DNA of 64,000 nt from CAIYRG01 sp965247505 (lineage in GTDB: Bacteria; Pseudomonadota; Alphaproteobacteria; Micropepsales; Micropepsaceae): positions 744,001 to 808,000 of the forward strand of contig OZ252020.1 of assembly GCA_965247505.1 (NCBI GenBank), given 5' to 3'. Numbering within the stretch: position 1 is the stretch's first letter; every line of letters starts with the position of its first letter. Shown piece after piece: positions 16,269 through 25,803 of the stretch. The notes below the pieces were generated by a model. It saw nothing but the letters and a program-made list of their open reading frames with translations. It had not been told where the DNA came from and did no database searches. The translations under genes were made by a program, and so were the position numbers.

Positions 16269-16989
16269 ACGGCGGCCCGATAGAAATCGTCACAATAAGT
16301 AGGCTGGGTTTTAACGGCGACACCGAAGCTGCGTCTGCGGATGGGGGATATTTCCTTTAAGCGCCATCGTTTTCAGTGTGTGGGAGGATGCAAGCGTCTG
16401 AGTACAGTCTGACATGGGCCCAGCCGCTGCGCGAGTGGCCCGACGGATTCCTGATGCTAGCGGTGTAGACCTCCACCTCGAAACCAAGAAGGGGCACGCG
16501 TTGCACCTGCTCCCACACTCCCACGCTCCGGTTTAGTGAGAAGCGCTGTCCTGCGCGGGAGCTGAATAGCTACAATCAACGGGGGCATATGGGACCCAAT
16601 CACACCCACGACCCCGCCCCGGGCCTTTGCAAGCCATCAAAGCTCTTCGCAGAGCCACCCCCTTACGGGCCAATGCTGGCCTGGCTGGCCCCGTCTGCAT
16701 GTCCGCTTCTCTAATCGGCCATTGGGTGTCAAGCACTTTCAGACTTTCCACTGTTGCGGTTTCTATGTCTCTCGCGGGCTCGCGCTTCTCTTCGGAATCG
16801 GCACTTAAGGCCCTTCCATCATGGGGTTCGAAGACGAGGCGGAACAATCTTTCGGGCGGCCTTGCCATCGGACGGACGGCAGGTCCAAGCGGACATACGA
16901 ACTCACCTCATCCATCGTCCCGCGAGGGACATCACTCCACCGCTTGGTGGAACCTAAATCCTCCTATCCTCTTTGATTGGCTTTGGCGC
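16269..16989. other. 721-base stretch without a recognisable gene
   Basis: Lies between the alpha/beta hydrolase and the IS110 transposase. Open frames on both strands are in Arg/Pro-rich sequence and lack ribosome-binding sites. The last ~30 bases presumably include the right end of the IS110-family element. No RNA gene was recognised. Confidence 0.5.
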
Positions 16990-18022
16990 TCATGCCACTG
17001 CGCCTTCCCTTGTGCATTGGAACTCGGTGCCATCCATCCACATGCGGTGCATGACCACAGCCAGTCTGCGTGCCAGCGCCACGATCGCCTTCTTCATCCC
17101 GCGCTTCTTGGCGATCTTTATGGCCCAGGCCTTGAGCCAAGACCATCTTGTCGAACGCACCAGCATGATATGAGCCGCCTCGTAGAGCATCGCCCGCACC
17201 ATCTCGTCCCCGCACTTCGATATTGCGCCGGATCGGTTGATCTCGCCCGATTGATATTTGGACGGCGTCAGCCCAAATGCCGCCCCAACCGCCTTGGAGT
17301 TTTTGAAGCGGGCCGGCACATCGACACTGGCGCGGAAGGTCAGAGCCACCACAGGGCCGACCCCAGGGATACTCATCAGACGCCTGCAGACCTCATCGTC
17401 CCGCACGATGGCCAGCCAACTGCGGTGCAGGATGGCGAGCTGATCGCGAAGGACCCGCCGAACGATAAGAAGCGGTTCGACTAAAAGGGCCATATCCGGA
17501 AGGTCCGCGACAAGCTCCCGAATGCGTGCCTCGAACTTCAGAGCCCCCACCATCCCGACCTTGAGCCCGAAGTTGCGTAAGGTCCCGCGCAGATCGTTGT
17601 CGATGGAGATAGCCTTCGACTGAAGCAGCTTGCGGTGGGTCAGCAGCATTCGGTGCTTCTGACTGCGTAACGTCTTTACATGCACCGGACGATAGAGCCC
17701 CGCCCGCATCATCTGCGCCATCCCCCGCGCATCGTTGCGGTCCGTCTTGTTGATCTGGGCCTTCAAGACCGCTCTCATATGCCGGGTCTCGACACAAATC
17801 GCCGGCAAGCCCGCTTCGGCAAGAGCACTGAAGAGCCATTGCGATTAAGGGCCCGGCTTCCAATCCGATGCGCTTGAAGTGGTAGCTAGGGTTCGTCAGC
17901 ACCGGAAGCAGCGCCTCCGGCTCGCTTGCCACCTTCACTTCACGCACGATCTTGCCCGTGCCGTCCACAATACAGACGCTCGTCTCCTTGACCGATACGT
18001 CAAATCCGGCAAAATGTTCCAT
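16990..18022 (-). pseudogene. IS110-family transposase, frameshifted
   Basis: The gene starts at ATG 18022 (MEHFAGFDVSVKETSVCIVD, RBS AAGGAG) and runs in one frame to about 17845 (RIGLEAGP). It then continues in a second frame (QWLFSALAEAGLPAICVETR...TREGAVA) to 16990. Removing one base (an A in the complement of GATTAA, ~17844-17848) restores a full protein. It has the DEDD RuvC-like N-terminal half (FDVSVKET, KTDRNDARGMAQMM) and the C-terminal domain (IPGVGPVVALTFRASV). IS110 elements encode a bridge RNA in the non-coding end upstream of the gene, here within ~18023-18146; that RNA was not modelled. Confidence 0.85.
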
Positions 18023-18234
18023 GCTGCGCTTCTCCTTGTTTGATGTTTGGGGCAGCAAAAACTGACCCCGTGCTAACATCAGCCTGAAGCGCAGCACCCA
18101 CAATCGTCAGAGATAAGAGCGCCGGCCGATTACCCCATCTTTGGGTTGCGGTCTCAATGGATCGACGCAACACTGGCGGCAGGCCTCTCTGCCGGGGGTT
18201 AGAACTGGACCCATCCAGGAAAAGTGGAGGCGCC

Positions 18235-19107
18235 CTACACCGTTTGCATTGCTTCTGCCTCGAATTTGACGGGGCTTGTGAAGTCCAGCGTCGAGTGCCG
18301 ACGGACTGGATTATAGAACCCGTCGATGTATCCGGCTATGGCAGTTTCAGCTTGGCTTCTTGACATGAACACAGTCCTCCAGATCAGTTCTGACTTGATG
18401 GTTTTGAAGAAGGTCTCGACGACGGCGTTATCATAGCAATTTCCCTTACCGCTCATTGAGGCGAGGAAACCGAGTTCACCGAGGCGCGCCTGGTATGCGT
18501 CTGAGCAGTACTGGCTTCCCCGATCGCTATGGTGGATCACACCGGCGCCAGGTTGGCGCAGCCCGATAGCACGGTTAAGCGCCCTGAGCGGCAGGTCGCT
18601 GGTCATGCGAGCGCCCACGGCCCAGCCGATGACGCGCCGGGAGTAGAGGTCGAGCATGACGGCCAGGTACAGCCAGCCCTGTGCCGTCCAGATATAGCTG
18701 ATGTCGGCAGCCCATTTCTCGTTGGGTGCCTCGGCGGAGAAGTTCTGGTCGAGAAGGTTCGATGCGACGGCCTTGTTGTGCTGGCTGTCCGTCGTCTTTT
18801 TGAACTTCTGTTTCCGTTTTGGAGACAACCCATTTCCCCGCATCAGCCGAGCCACCCTATGGCGTCCAACCTCGATCCCATTCTCGGCAAGCTCGTGATG
18901 GACCCGCTCTGCACCGTAGCTCTCGCGGCTGCGCCGAAAGGCTGCCCGGACATGGGCGAGTAGAACCATGTCATCGAGCTGTCGCTGGCTTGGGCCGCGA
19001 TTGCGCCAAGCGTAGAAGCCTGAGACGCTGACCTGCAGCAGTCTGCACAGGCGGAATATCGGCATCGCCAACCCGGCCCTCTCCGCGTCGATGAACCGGA
19101 ACCTCAT
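18235..19107 (-). CDS. IS3-family transposase OrfB (integrase core)
   Basis: 290 residues. The HTH_21-type region is near residue 50, followed by the rve integrase core with DDE residues in WAADISYI (Asp), VIHHSDRGSQYCSD (Asp) and VVETFFKTIKSELI (Glu). It overlaps the orfA stop by 4 bases (ATGA) and lies in the -1 frame of orfA, so the active protein is probably an OrfAB fusion made by frameshifting on the A7G tract at 19137-19143. It appears intact. Confidence 0.92.
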   Translation of the reverse strand: MRFRFIDAERAGLAMPIFRLCRLLQVSVSGFYAWRNRGPSQRQLDDMVLLAHVRAAFRRSRESYGAERVHHELAENGIEVGRHRVARLMRGNGLSPKRKQKFKKTTDSQHNKAVASNLLDQNFSAEAPNEKWAADISYIWTAQGWLYLAVMLDLYSRRVIGWAVGARMTSDLPLRALNRAIGLRQPGAGVIHHSDRGSQYCSDAYQARLGELGFLASMSGKGNCYDNAVVETFFKTIKSELIWRTVFMSRSQAETAIAGYIDGFYNPVRRHSTLDFTSPVKFEAEAMQTV

Positions 19108-19400
19108 CGACTTTCCCTGGCGAAGAAGGCCAGCGCTTTTTTTAGGAGATCACGTTCCTGACGGGCCAGATCACGCTCTCGGCGTAGGCGGGTAATCTCC
19201 TTCGCTGCATCCTCATGCGGACCGGAAAGCAAATCCTCCTCACGCAATTCTGCGACCCAGCGGCCGAGCGCGCTGACGCTGATCCCAAGATCTCCTGCTA
19301 TCTGCCGCTGCCTGCGCCCGCTTGTCTGTAAAAGACGGACGGCTTCTTCCTTGAAGGCCCGATCAAACCGCCGGCCCTTGTTCCCATTCTGCTTCGACAT
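19104..19400 (-). CDS. IS3-family transposase OrfA (HTH protein)
   Basis: 98 residues from the ATG after AGGAGGTGCAA. A basic start (MSKQNGNKGRRFDRAFKEEA) is followed by a helix-turn-helix (RQRQIAGDLGISVSALGRWV) and a C-terminal leucine-zipper-like coiled coil (ITRLRRERDLARQERDLLKK). It binds the IS ends. Its 3' end carries the slippery A7G from which ribosomes can shift -1 into orfB. Confidence 0.9.
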   Translation of the reverse strand: MSKQNGNKGRRFDRAFKEEAVRLLQTSGRRQRQIAGDLGISVSALGRWVAELREEDLLSGPHEDAAKEITRLRRERDLARQERDLLKKALAFFARESR

Positions 19401-19475
19401 TTGCACCTCCTGCGATCAAAATCCTATCGCAGGACGTCTCCACTTTCGTCAGCAGGGTCCAAACCTCAAAGTCTT

Positions 19476-20654
19476 TCAGGACCGTTCTTGAGCCGTCGTG
19501 CACTTGCTTTTCAGCGCACACGCCTGACAGGCAGCCGTCCAATAGCGGCGCAGCATCTTACCGACCTCTTCGTTGGTATAGCGATAGGTGAGCTGCTCAC
19601 CGTTGGGACAAAGATAGACATCGTCTTCGGCGACATAGACGAAGTCCTGCTTGCCGAAACGCCCTGCGGCTTTGGCCCCTGAGGTCAGGGGCTTCGGGAG
19701 ATAGACCGTTATGCCGGCCTCCTCGCAGGCCAGGATCTCTTCGCCGGCGTAATAGCCGCGATCGGCAACAGCCTCGATGGTTTCAGAACCAATGGCCGTG
19801 CGCGCCTGCGCGGCAGCGCCTGACAACTGACCCCGATCAGAGCCTTTGTTGGTCACCTTATGGGAAACGATCAGATGATGCGTCGTGTCCACGGAATTTT
19901 GCACATTATAACCGACCATCCCGCTGCCCCGGCCGCTCGTGGCCATCGAGCGCGCATCGGGATCTGTCAGGGAGATCTGCTTGTCCTCGCTCTGCATCAT
20001 CTGAACGTTCAGTGCATTCAGGCGCTGTATCTCTTGGCGCAGCATCGCAATCTTCTCGTTGAGCCGCGTGATCTTGGCCTCCGGCACCGCTTCGCCCTGG
20101 CGATCGGCGCTATCAAGCTGCGAGAGGTAGCGCGCAATGCTCTCGTCGATCTGCTTCAACCGCCGCTGCATCTTGGCCTGCGTGAAGTTCCGATCCCGCG
20201 CATTGACCGCTTTGAACTTGCTGCCATCGATCGCAACGCTCGCCTCACTGAACAGCTCAAGGCGACGGCACAACACTACGAACGCACGGCAGACCTTGCG
20301 GATGGCCCCGCCGTTGTCCTTGCGGAAATCGGCGATAGTTTTGAAATCCGGCATCAGGCGGCCGGTCAGCCATAGGAGCTCGAGATTGCGCTGGCACTCC
20401 CGCTCTAGGCGACGGCTCTATTGGACCCGATTGAGGTATCCATAGACGTAGATCTTCAGCAGCGTCGCCGGATGGTAGGCAGGCCTTCCCGTCGCCTCCG
20501 GCTCAACCCCGCTAAAGCCCAATTCCCCCAGATCAAGCTCATCAACCAAGACATCAATCGCCCGAACCGGGTTGTCATCGCCCAAATACTCATCCAGCCG
20601 CTCAGGAAAAAGAGTGCTTTAACTGCGATCATCGCCAACTACAAAGCGCTTCAT
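19476..20654 (-). pseudogene. IS1182-family transposase, two nonsense codons and lost C-terminus
   Basis: One frame from ATG 20654 (MKRFVVGDDRS) has TAA as codon 12 (family residue Gln) and TAG in RVQ*SRRLERECQRN (family residue Ser), then runs open from MPDFKTIADFRKDNGG to residue ~390. It carries the DDE blocks EASVAIDGSKFKAVNA, VADRGYYAGEEI and the Cys cluster YLCPNGEQL...CQACALKSKCTT. It stops where the IS30/IS3 material begins, so the C-terminal end is missing. The element's outer end is the CAGGCTGTGTGAAAAC-type repeat at about 20695-20714. It is dead. Confidence 0.85.
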
Positions 20655-20714
20655 CGACCCCTCCACCAAATCACAGAAGAATCATACCAGCCAACGCGTT
20701 TTCACACAGCCTGG
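19495..20714 (-). mobile_element. Truncated IS1182-family element
   Basis: The right terminal repeat (CGTTTTCACACAGCCTGG on the plus strand) ends at about 20714. The left end is missing, replaced by the IS30 fragment with its IS3 insertion. The boundary near 19480-19495 is approximate because the last codons of the transposase and the IS30 sequence cannot be separated exactly. Confidence 0.75.
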
Positions 20715-20944
20715 ACCCAAAGCGGACATGGCCCTCTCGCCAAATTGGTTGCGCAAAGGGTCTTCAGCACCACTCATTATCGACTACTGTGTCGCTGCCG
20801 TGATGGGAAAATCACCTGATTTTCTGCGGAATCGACTTTTCGGTACACACAGGACATTCTCGCAACTGCGAAGAAACGCGTTTTCAAGAACTACTCTTTG
20901 TCTGGCTGGCGGAACCTATTTCAGTTCATCTGCCCAAACGTAAA

Positions 20945-20965
20945 CGGCGGCCACTAGGACCGCCG
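20945..20965 (-). terminator. Probable terminator hairpin after the exported protein gene
   Basis: Stem CGGCGG/CCGCCG with a 9-base loop, 15 bases beyond the stop of the gene at 20980-21534. It is followed on the minus strand by TTTACGTTT, a moderately T-rich tail. A similar GC hairpin sits at 13775. Confidence 0.5.
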
Positions 20966-20979
20966 CTGGAACGTTCACC

Positions 20980-21534
20980 TTAACAAGAGTAGGGATCGTC
21001 ATCACATGAAACAGCCACCGTCATGAGAACGATGCCCGCAATAACGACGGGAACGCCAATAGCCCACCAAACCCAGTTTGGCACTCCCTCGTCCTCGTCG
21101 GCAGCAGCGTTAAGAAGCGTCTTGGCTTGGAACGCATTAAACCCGCCAACGTCAAAGCCACTGAGCTTGCCATTCATTCCAAAGCGTAAGTCCATCGCCT
21201 TGACGGTTAGACGTTGCGAATTTCGATATGATCCCGACATGGTCTCGTAAAGTGGATCATTGAACTGAAATTCACGCTTCACTGTTAAGCCGAACGATGG
21301 TGCGCGGTCTTTTTCAGCTTGGGGTGCGCCCAATGGGATACGGAAATAGCCCATTGCCCTGACATCGTTGTGTCCTGCAAGCGCATTACTCGGTCCGTAA
21401 GCCAAGGCCGGTGCCGTCTGCGAGCAAATGAGCGCCAATGCCGTTGCCGCGACGGTTACATTTCGTGTCCAACGAGTTCTGCGAAGTCCAATCTTCCTAC
21501 GCAACGCCGGTAAGGTAACATCAAAGTATTTCAT
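20980..21534 (-). CDS. Hypothetical exported, membrane-anchored protein
   Basis: 184 residues from the ATG preceded by AGGAGGGGCACA, a strong ribosome-binding site. A long basic N-terminus precedes a signal segment (VTVAATALALICSQTAPALA, ~26-45). The mature part contains YFRIPLGAPQAEKDRAPSFG and LTVKAMDLRFGMNGKL. A C-terminal transmembrane helix (WVWWAIGVPVVIAGIVLMTV) ends in a short CDDDPYSC tail. No family is recognised. The two C-terminal Cys residues would be exposed at the membrane face. Confidence 0.7.
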   Translation of the reverse strand: MKYFDVTLPALRRKIGLRRTRWTRNVTVAATALALICSQTAPALAYGPSNALAGHNDVRAMGYFRIPLGAPQAEKDRAPSFGLTVKREFQFNDPLYETMSGSYRNSQRLTVKAMDLRFGMNGKLSGFDVGGFNAFQAKTLLNAAADEDEGVPNWVWWAIGVPVVIAGIVLMTVAVSCDDDPYSC

Positions 21535-21610
21535 TGTGCCCCTCCTATAACGTTGCTCTTAGAGACTTAATCTAGCACCCAATCGGTAAGGCAGACAGGC
21601 GATCCGTCCA

Positions 21611-22139
21611 GGCGATGTCCCTATCTCTGTTGAAATTCGTGGGGCAGGCGTCGCTGGTTGATGATGCTATGCTGCCTTCATGATGGTTTCAATGGCACTG
21701 TCGGCCAGAGCCTTTCTCAAGTGTTCCTGGAGAGCATTTCGGAGGATGGGCAGCTGGCGATAGGCCTTGAGGCGACGGAAGGTTTTCTGGGCCTCCAGCA
21801 GGCCAGCGGCGGTCCATCTGAGCGCCATCTCGGCGTGTCTCCAGCGTTTGACGTTGCGGGTGACCTGGCGCACCGTGCCGAGCGCGTTCTCGACGATGTT
21901 GGTGCAGGCGAGCGAGCGCCGGAGTGCGTGCGGTAGGCCGAGGCGGATGACGGTGAGGATCTCCTCCAGCCCCTCCAGGATGCTGCCCGAGACGCCCGGT
22001 TCCTCATGCTCCAGACGCCGGACCAGGTTGCGCAAGAGCCGCTCGGCCTTGTTTGCGTCGTCCTGGTCCCAGGCCTGACGGAGCGCCTTCTTGACGCTCG
22101 CGTGCAAATGTTGGGGCAGGCGCTCGATGATGTTACGGC
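21611..22139 (-). mobile_element. IS256-family fragment (transposase C-terminal 146 codons)
   Basis: 529 bases nearly identical to the right end of the IS at 3100-4549, in the opposite orientation. It begins with the same GGCGATGTCCC end and stops inside the transposase at GATGATGTTACGGC, where the next IS fragment begins. Only a few substitutions are visible (for example His-Ala for His-Glu in LGLPHALRRS), so the loss of the other two thirds is recent. Confidence 0.88.
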
Positions 22140-22360
22140 TGTGTGTACCGAAAATTAGATTCTCGCATACCTGTGGTGTAGGCCGCCCAGAATTGGGTGT
22201 GCGGTGACGGTCCCGGTGCGCTCGATGGGGCGCGGGTGGGGGGAATCTTTGGCCAAGGACCGGTGCGTCCGGGCGTCATTGTAGTACTGAACATAGGCCG
22301 AGAGCACTCGGCGCAAATGGGTATCGTTGACCACGATCACGTGGTCCAAACACTCCCGAC
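22140..22360 (-). mobile_element. IS fragment: C-terminal end of an integrase-core transposase
   Basis: From the IS6 border inward, the minus strand reads RECLDHVIVVNDTHLRRVLS, then YVQYYNDARTHRSLAKDSP, and ends GGLHHRYARI before a stop at 22155. This is the end of an rve integrase-core transposase of the type ending GGLHHRY. The upstream part was lost at the IS6 border and the other side abuts the IS256 fragment. Confidence 0.75.
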
Positions 22361-23164
22361 GGTGTTGTCACGTTATTGAACGATCGTGCTGTGAATTGGC
22401 ATAGAACTCAAGCTCAAGCGGTGGCGGTGGCGGTTTGCCACAGGCTCATTGTTTGGTTGCGAAACCGGCGCAATGTTTTTCGGGAAATCAGATGACGTTG
22501 GACGTTGAAGGTGTTGTAGACGGTGGCGTGGGTAGAGAGAAATCGCTGCGCTGATCGAGCCGATTTGAAACGTTGCATTCGTCGTTCGCGTTGCCGTACC
22601 GGCAAGTGAGAATTCTCGGCCCGGTTGTTCTTCCTGCCACCAAAATCATGGTGCTTTGTAAGGCCTAAATCCTTCAGAGCAGCACCATAAGATGGCAGTT
22701 TGTCTGTGACGAAGGCATCAGGAACAAACCTTTGCTTTTTCAACAGTTTACGCATCAACTTAAGCGCTGCCTTCTTGTTTCTGCGTGACTGAACCAGGAT
22801 ATCCAGCACTTCGCCTTCGCTATCGACAGCGCGCCATAGATACATGCGCTTTCCGGCGATGGACACGAACACCTCATCGAGGTGCCACCGGACATCTGGC
22901 CGAGGGCGCGTTGTCCTCAGTCTCCGGGCATAGGCCTGCCCGAACTTCAATGCCCAGCGCCGGACCGTTTCGTAAGAAACATCGATACCACGTTCGACGA
23001 GCAGATCTTCGACGTCTCGGTAGCTGAGGGGAAACCGATAATACAGCCAGACAGCGTGCTGAATGATCAACGGTGGAAATCGGTATCGGGCATAAGAGAT
23101 TTTCTGCATCCAGCGACACTACTGCGCCATCAGAAACAGGTCACCCTGTTAATGTGACAACGCC
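22361..23164 (-). mobile_element. IS6-family element (about 804 bp)
   Basis: The ends GGTGTTGTCACGTTA and (complement) GGCGTTGTCACATTA are imperfect inverted repeats around one transposase gene. The 8 bases outside each end do not match, so no target duplication is left. This fits replicative IS6 activity with a flanking deletion. The right end truncates the ATPase gene of the replication block. Confidence 0.85.
22414..23109 (-). CDS. IS6-family transposase
   Basis: 231 residues, full length for the family. An N-terminal HTH (LSYRDVEDLLVERGIDVSYE) is followed by the DDE core: RWHLDEVFVSIAGKRMYLWR (Asp), DAFVTDKLPSYGAALKDL (Asp) and NNRAENSHLPVRQRERRM (Glu). It appears intact and could be the source of the local deletion that removed neighbouring sequence. 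Confidence 0.92.
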   Translation of the reverse strand: MQKISYARYRFPPLIIQHAVWLYYRFPLSYRDVEDLLVERGIDVSYETVRRWALKFGQAYARRLRTTRPRPDVRWHLDEVFVSIAGKRMYLWRAVDSEGEVLDILVQSRRNKKAALKLMRKLLKKQRFVPDAFVTDKLPSYGAALKDLGLTKHHDFGGRKNNRAENSHLPVRQRERRMQRFKSARSAQRFLSTHATVYNTFNVQRHLISRKTLRRFRNQTMSLWQTATATA

Positions 23165-24498
23165 TCGGGGAGCATCTTCAGGCCCTGAACCACCGCGTCG
23201 AGCAGCACGCCCAGAATGCGCGGGCGCTCGGCGTCGAACGCGGCCCACAATTCCGCCTCGGGGCGGCGTCGCTCCTCTGGGATGGCCTCCAGGGTCAGGA
23301 ACACCCCTCGGTCGGCCAGATCGGGCCGGGTCACGATGTCCTCGATGCCGTTCAGGATCACCGGGCGAGCCGCGTCGAACAGCACCTCGTCTTGGTCGGT
23401 GTAGAGCTGCCGAACGGCGAACCCACCGCCGGTGGCCAGACGGCAGAGCGTATCGGAGATCCAGGATGGCAGAGCCGATACGTTGTCGAAGACCAACACA
23501 TGTCCGTTGTTCGCGGCGATGAACAGGTCCCGGTCCTCTCTCGGCAGGGCGCGCAAAGGAGCCGTATTCGGATCGAGCAACGACCGAAGCATGGCTGAGA
23601 AGGTGGACTTGGCCGAACCCTGCTCACCGGAGAGCACGATCACGGGATAGGGACCACGATTTCGCAGCACGGCCAGCGCCCAAGTAACCACGAGCACGAA
23701 ATCGGCGTCGGATTGCACGTTGAGGAAGGATCGCAGGGTCTCAACTGAGCCGCCCGGTTCAGGAACCGGTAAGGGCTGCATGCCGGCGGTGCGGCGGAAA
23801 CGTAGCGGAGGGTTTTCTACCACGCGCCATCCAGTCGCGGTGATCTCGACGGCGCGCCAAGCCGCGTCACCGAGGTCGAGATAGAGGCTTCCGTCGATCT
23901 CGCCGACGCGGATGTAAGCCGGTCGTTCCGGAGCGTCGAAATGAGCCTTCGCCTCGACCACGTTCAGGGCCGATCGCAGCGCCTCTGAACTTGGTGCGCC
24001 ACCTGTCGCCTCGTAGAATTGCCTCATCAGCCACCGCTTGAAGCCCTTGGTGCGAACGGGCCAGGTTTCCCGGTGACCATTGATGTCAAGATCGGCAAAA
24101 GCGGTTTCGTCGGCGGCGTGGAACAATTCAGCAGTGCCCGCCAGACCGATCAGAATGTCGGCCTGGGTCGGCCCTCGCCCACCGCCGCCCTTCTCCTCCA
24201 TCTCCTCCATAATGGCCTCGTCAAGGGCCGTCACGCGGCAGCGGGCCTTCTTCAACTTCGCCCGAATCACTTCAAAAGCGGCCGGATCCTCTTTTTTCAT
24301 CGTAGAGAGCCGTTCGAGCACCTCCGGGACGAAGGGCGCGCCAGGATCGGCGGCGACTCGGTCGATCAGGCCATCGAGCGGATCGATGATTTCCTCAGCC
24401 TCGCCGATGGCGGTGGCGACAGAGTTTTCGGCGTCATTCGGCACCTCGTGCTGACCGGCATCCGGGGTTTCGGTTTCGACGAGCATTTCTATTGTCAT
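23149..24498 (-). pseudogene. P-loop ATPase of a satellite replication block, C-terminus cut by IS6
   Basis: 449 codons, of which the last ~5 are IS6 sequence. An acidic, probably disordered N-terminus (1-60) precedes a middle domain and an ATPase domain with Walker A GEQGSAKSTF (~295) and Walker B HVLVFDNVS (~340), then an arginine-finger-like LADRGVFL. This is the helicase/primase-associated ATPase commonly found after CHC2-toprim primases in mobile elements. Its ATG overlaps the primase stop by 4 bases. The native C-terminus is missing, so activity is doubtful. Confidence 0.75.
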
Positions 24499-25397
24499 TT
24501 GTGGCCCTTCTGGTCGCGGGACGCGATGCCCGTCAGCATGTCATTGAAATCCTGTCCGCGTGGTGGTCGGGCGATGCGTACGCGCCGGCCCTTCCGTTGC
24601 CAGCGCAGTGCGCAGTCGTGGGCTGCGGCATCGCCAGGATCGTCTCCGTCAGCGAGAACGATCACGTCGCGCACGTAGTCGGGCATGTCGAGCGCCCGCA
24701 GCCCCGAGGTGGACAGCGCGGCCCAGGCCGGATGGTCTGTCGCCTGCATCGCGGCGAGGCATGTCTCGATGCCTTCCCCAACCATCAGCATGTCACTGGG
24801 CTGGCTGAGACGAACCGCACCGCCCCGGCACGGGCCGAGCATCATCTTCACGGGATCGACCGAAGCCTTGCCGCGGCCATCGCGGGCGAGGAACGTGCGG
24901 TGGATGGCCAGCGGTGCGTTATCAGCACCCCGTGTTACCAGGGCCAGCATGCAGGGCCAGACCCCGCCCGACGGATGCTGAAGCCCGCGATGAAAGCGGA
25001 GCGAGGGCGGAGGCGATAATTTTAGGCCACGAGAAGCAAGGTATGTCTCGACCAGGGTGCTCGATGCCTGGATCGCCGACTGCCAGATGCCGAGCGCGTA
25101 TCCCGTCCTGCCCGCATCGCTTGGTTCCGGTGGCACCCTTTTCTGTTGGATGGTCGAGCAGAGACGCCACCGTCGGAGTGGAGACCGGCTCTTGCCGTCC
25201 CACAATCCTCGTTCCCTTAAGACCACAATCAGGTCGCGCTGGGCGCATCCCGCGTGGCAGCGCACCAGCACCTTGCCGTCTGCATCACGAATAGAGAGAC
25301 TTGGCTCGCGGTCATCATGGGCGGGACAACGGGCGATCCAGCCGCTTCCGGCCTTGCGCCCGCCGAGGGCCTTGGCGATGGCGTCAGCGGCAGCCAT
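24495..25397 (-). CDS. CHC2 zinc-finger / toprim primase-like protein
   Basis: 300 residues from ATG 25397 (a GTG 24 bases upstream is possible). The zinc site is CPAHDDREP...VLVRCHAGC (C-x2-H...C-x2-C). The toprim domain follows: DMLMVGEGIETCLAA (Glu), VIVLADGDDPGDAAAH (DxD) and the QDFNDML end. It would prime replication of the mobile element. It overlaps the upstream HTH gene by 14 bases and the downstream ATPase by 4, so the three form one operon. Confidence 0.85.
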   Translation of the reverse strand: MAAADAIAKALGGRKAGSGWIARCPAHDDREPSLSIRDADGKVLVRCHAGCAQRDLIVVLRERGLWDGKSRSPLRRWRLCSTIQQKRVPPEPSDAGRTGYALGIWQSAIQASSTLVETYLASRGLKLSPPPSLRFHRGLQHPSGGVWPCMLALVTRGADNAPLAIHRTFLARDGRGKASVDPVKMMLGPCRGGAVRLSQPSDMLMVGEGIETCLAAMQATDHPAWAALSTSGLRALDMPDYVRDVIVLADGDDPGDAAAHDCALRWQRKGRRVRIARPPRGQDFNDMLTGIASRDQKGHK

Positions 25398-25611
25398 GGC
25401 CAGGGTCTTCGACGACGCCACTTACAGTCGGAGCGACGGTGTTGAAATGAAGGTTATCTGCCTCGTAAGCCTCAACGTCGGCCAACCGATAAAGAACGCG
25501 ACCGCCCAACTTCAAGAACCGGGGACCACGGCCCTGCCATCGCCACTGTTCGAGGGTTCGCGGTGAGATCAGCCAACGTCTCGCTAGTTCCTTTTGGTCG
25601 ATATGCTGCAT
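25384..25611 (-). CDS. AlpA/excisionase-type helix-turn-helix protein
   Basis: 75 residues from the ATG after ACAGGACC. The core QKELARRWLISPRTLEQWRW and RGPRFLKLGGRVLYRLADVE is a MerR-like winged HTH of the kind used by AlpA regulators and excisionases. Small proteins like this usually precede primase genes in integrated satellites and control excision or expression. It opens the replication operon, 193 bases after the QueC-like gene ends. Confidence 0.85.
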   Translation of the reverse strand: MQHIDQKELARRWLISPRTLEQWRWQGRGPRFLKLGGRVLYRLADVEAYEADNLHFNTVAPTVSGVVEDPGHGCR

Positions 25612-25803
25612 GGTCCTGTTTTTTCCTTCGTGATGCGCTCGTAAGCACGGCGCGGCGCTTGATTTCACGAAAGAACTTGGACCTTCTGGATCGATTTATC
25701 TGTGGACGGCCGTGCGGAAAGGCGTGACCGAAATGCGCCTTCACCCCTTTGATTTTCCAAGGCCAACGCGCAGAAGCGTGACCTCTTGGCGGAGAAGCGT
25801 GAC

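Larger units (their letters stand above)
18206..19461 (-). mobile_element. Complete IS3-family element (1256 bp)
   Basis: Inverted repeats begin TGGACCC at both ends and share GAAAGTGGAG a few bases further in. A 3-bp duplication AAC flanks it (18203-18205 and 19462-19464), the size usual for IS3. Two overlapping reading frames, orfA and orfB, lie inside with an A7G slippery site. Its right end is repeated exactly as a fragment at 49147-49253. Confidence 0.92.
18147..19494 (-). mobile_element. IS30-like end fragment, split by an IS3 element
   Basis: 18147-18173 matches the 27-base left inverted repeat of the IS30 element at 11553 (TGCGGTCTCAATGGATCGAC, then GCAACAC). The following sequence, CTGCCGGGGGTTAGAAC, continues on the far side of the IS3 element as CTCAAAGTCTTTCAGG...TTCTTGAGCC, aligning with CTGCCGGGGTCTGGAACCCCAAGGTCTGA and CGTTGAGCC in the IS30 copy. 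So about 90 bases of an IS30 3' end remain, cut by IS3 and joined to the broken IS1182 transposase. Confidence 0.65.

Noticed and set aside
16627..17484. 285-codon plus-strand frame across the IS110 gene
   Set aside because: It is antisense to the IS110 transposase, has no family-like sequence and no good start.
3100..22139. Composite transposon between the two IS256 copies
   Set aside because: The second copy is only the last third, and it lies in opposite orientation without a usable outer pair of ends.
22353..23172. 8-bp target duplication around IS6
   Set aside because: CTCCCGAC on the left and TCGGGGAG on the right are not direct repeats; the partial inverted likeness is too weak to build on.
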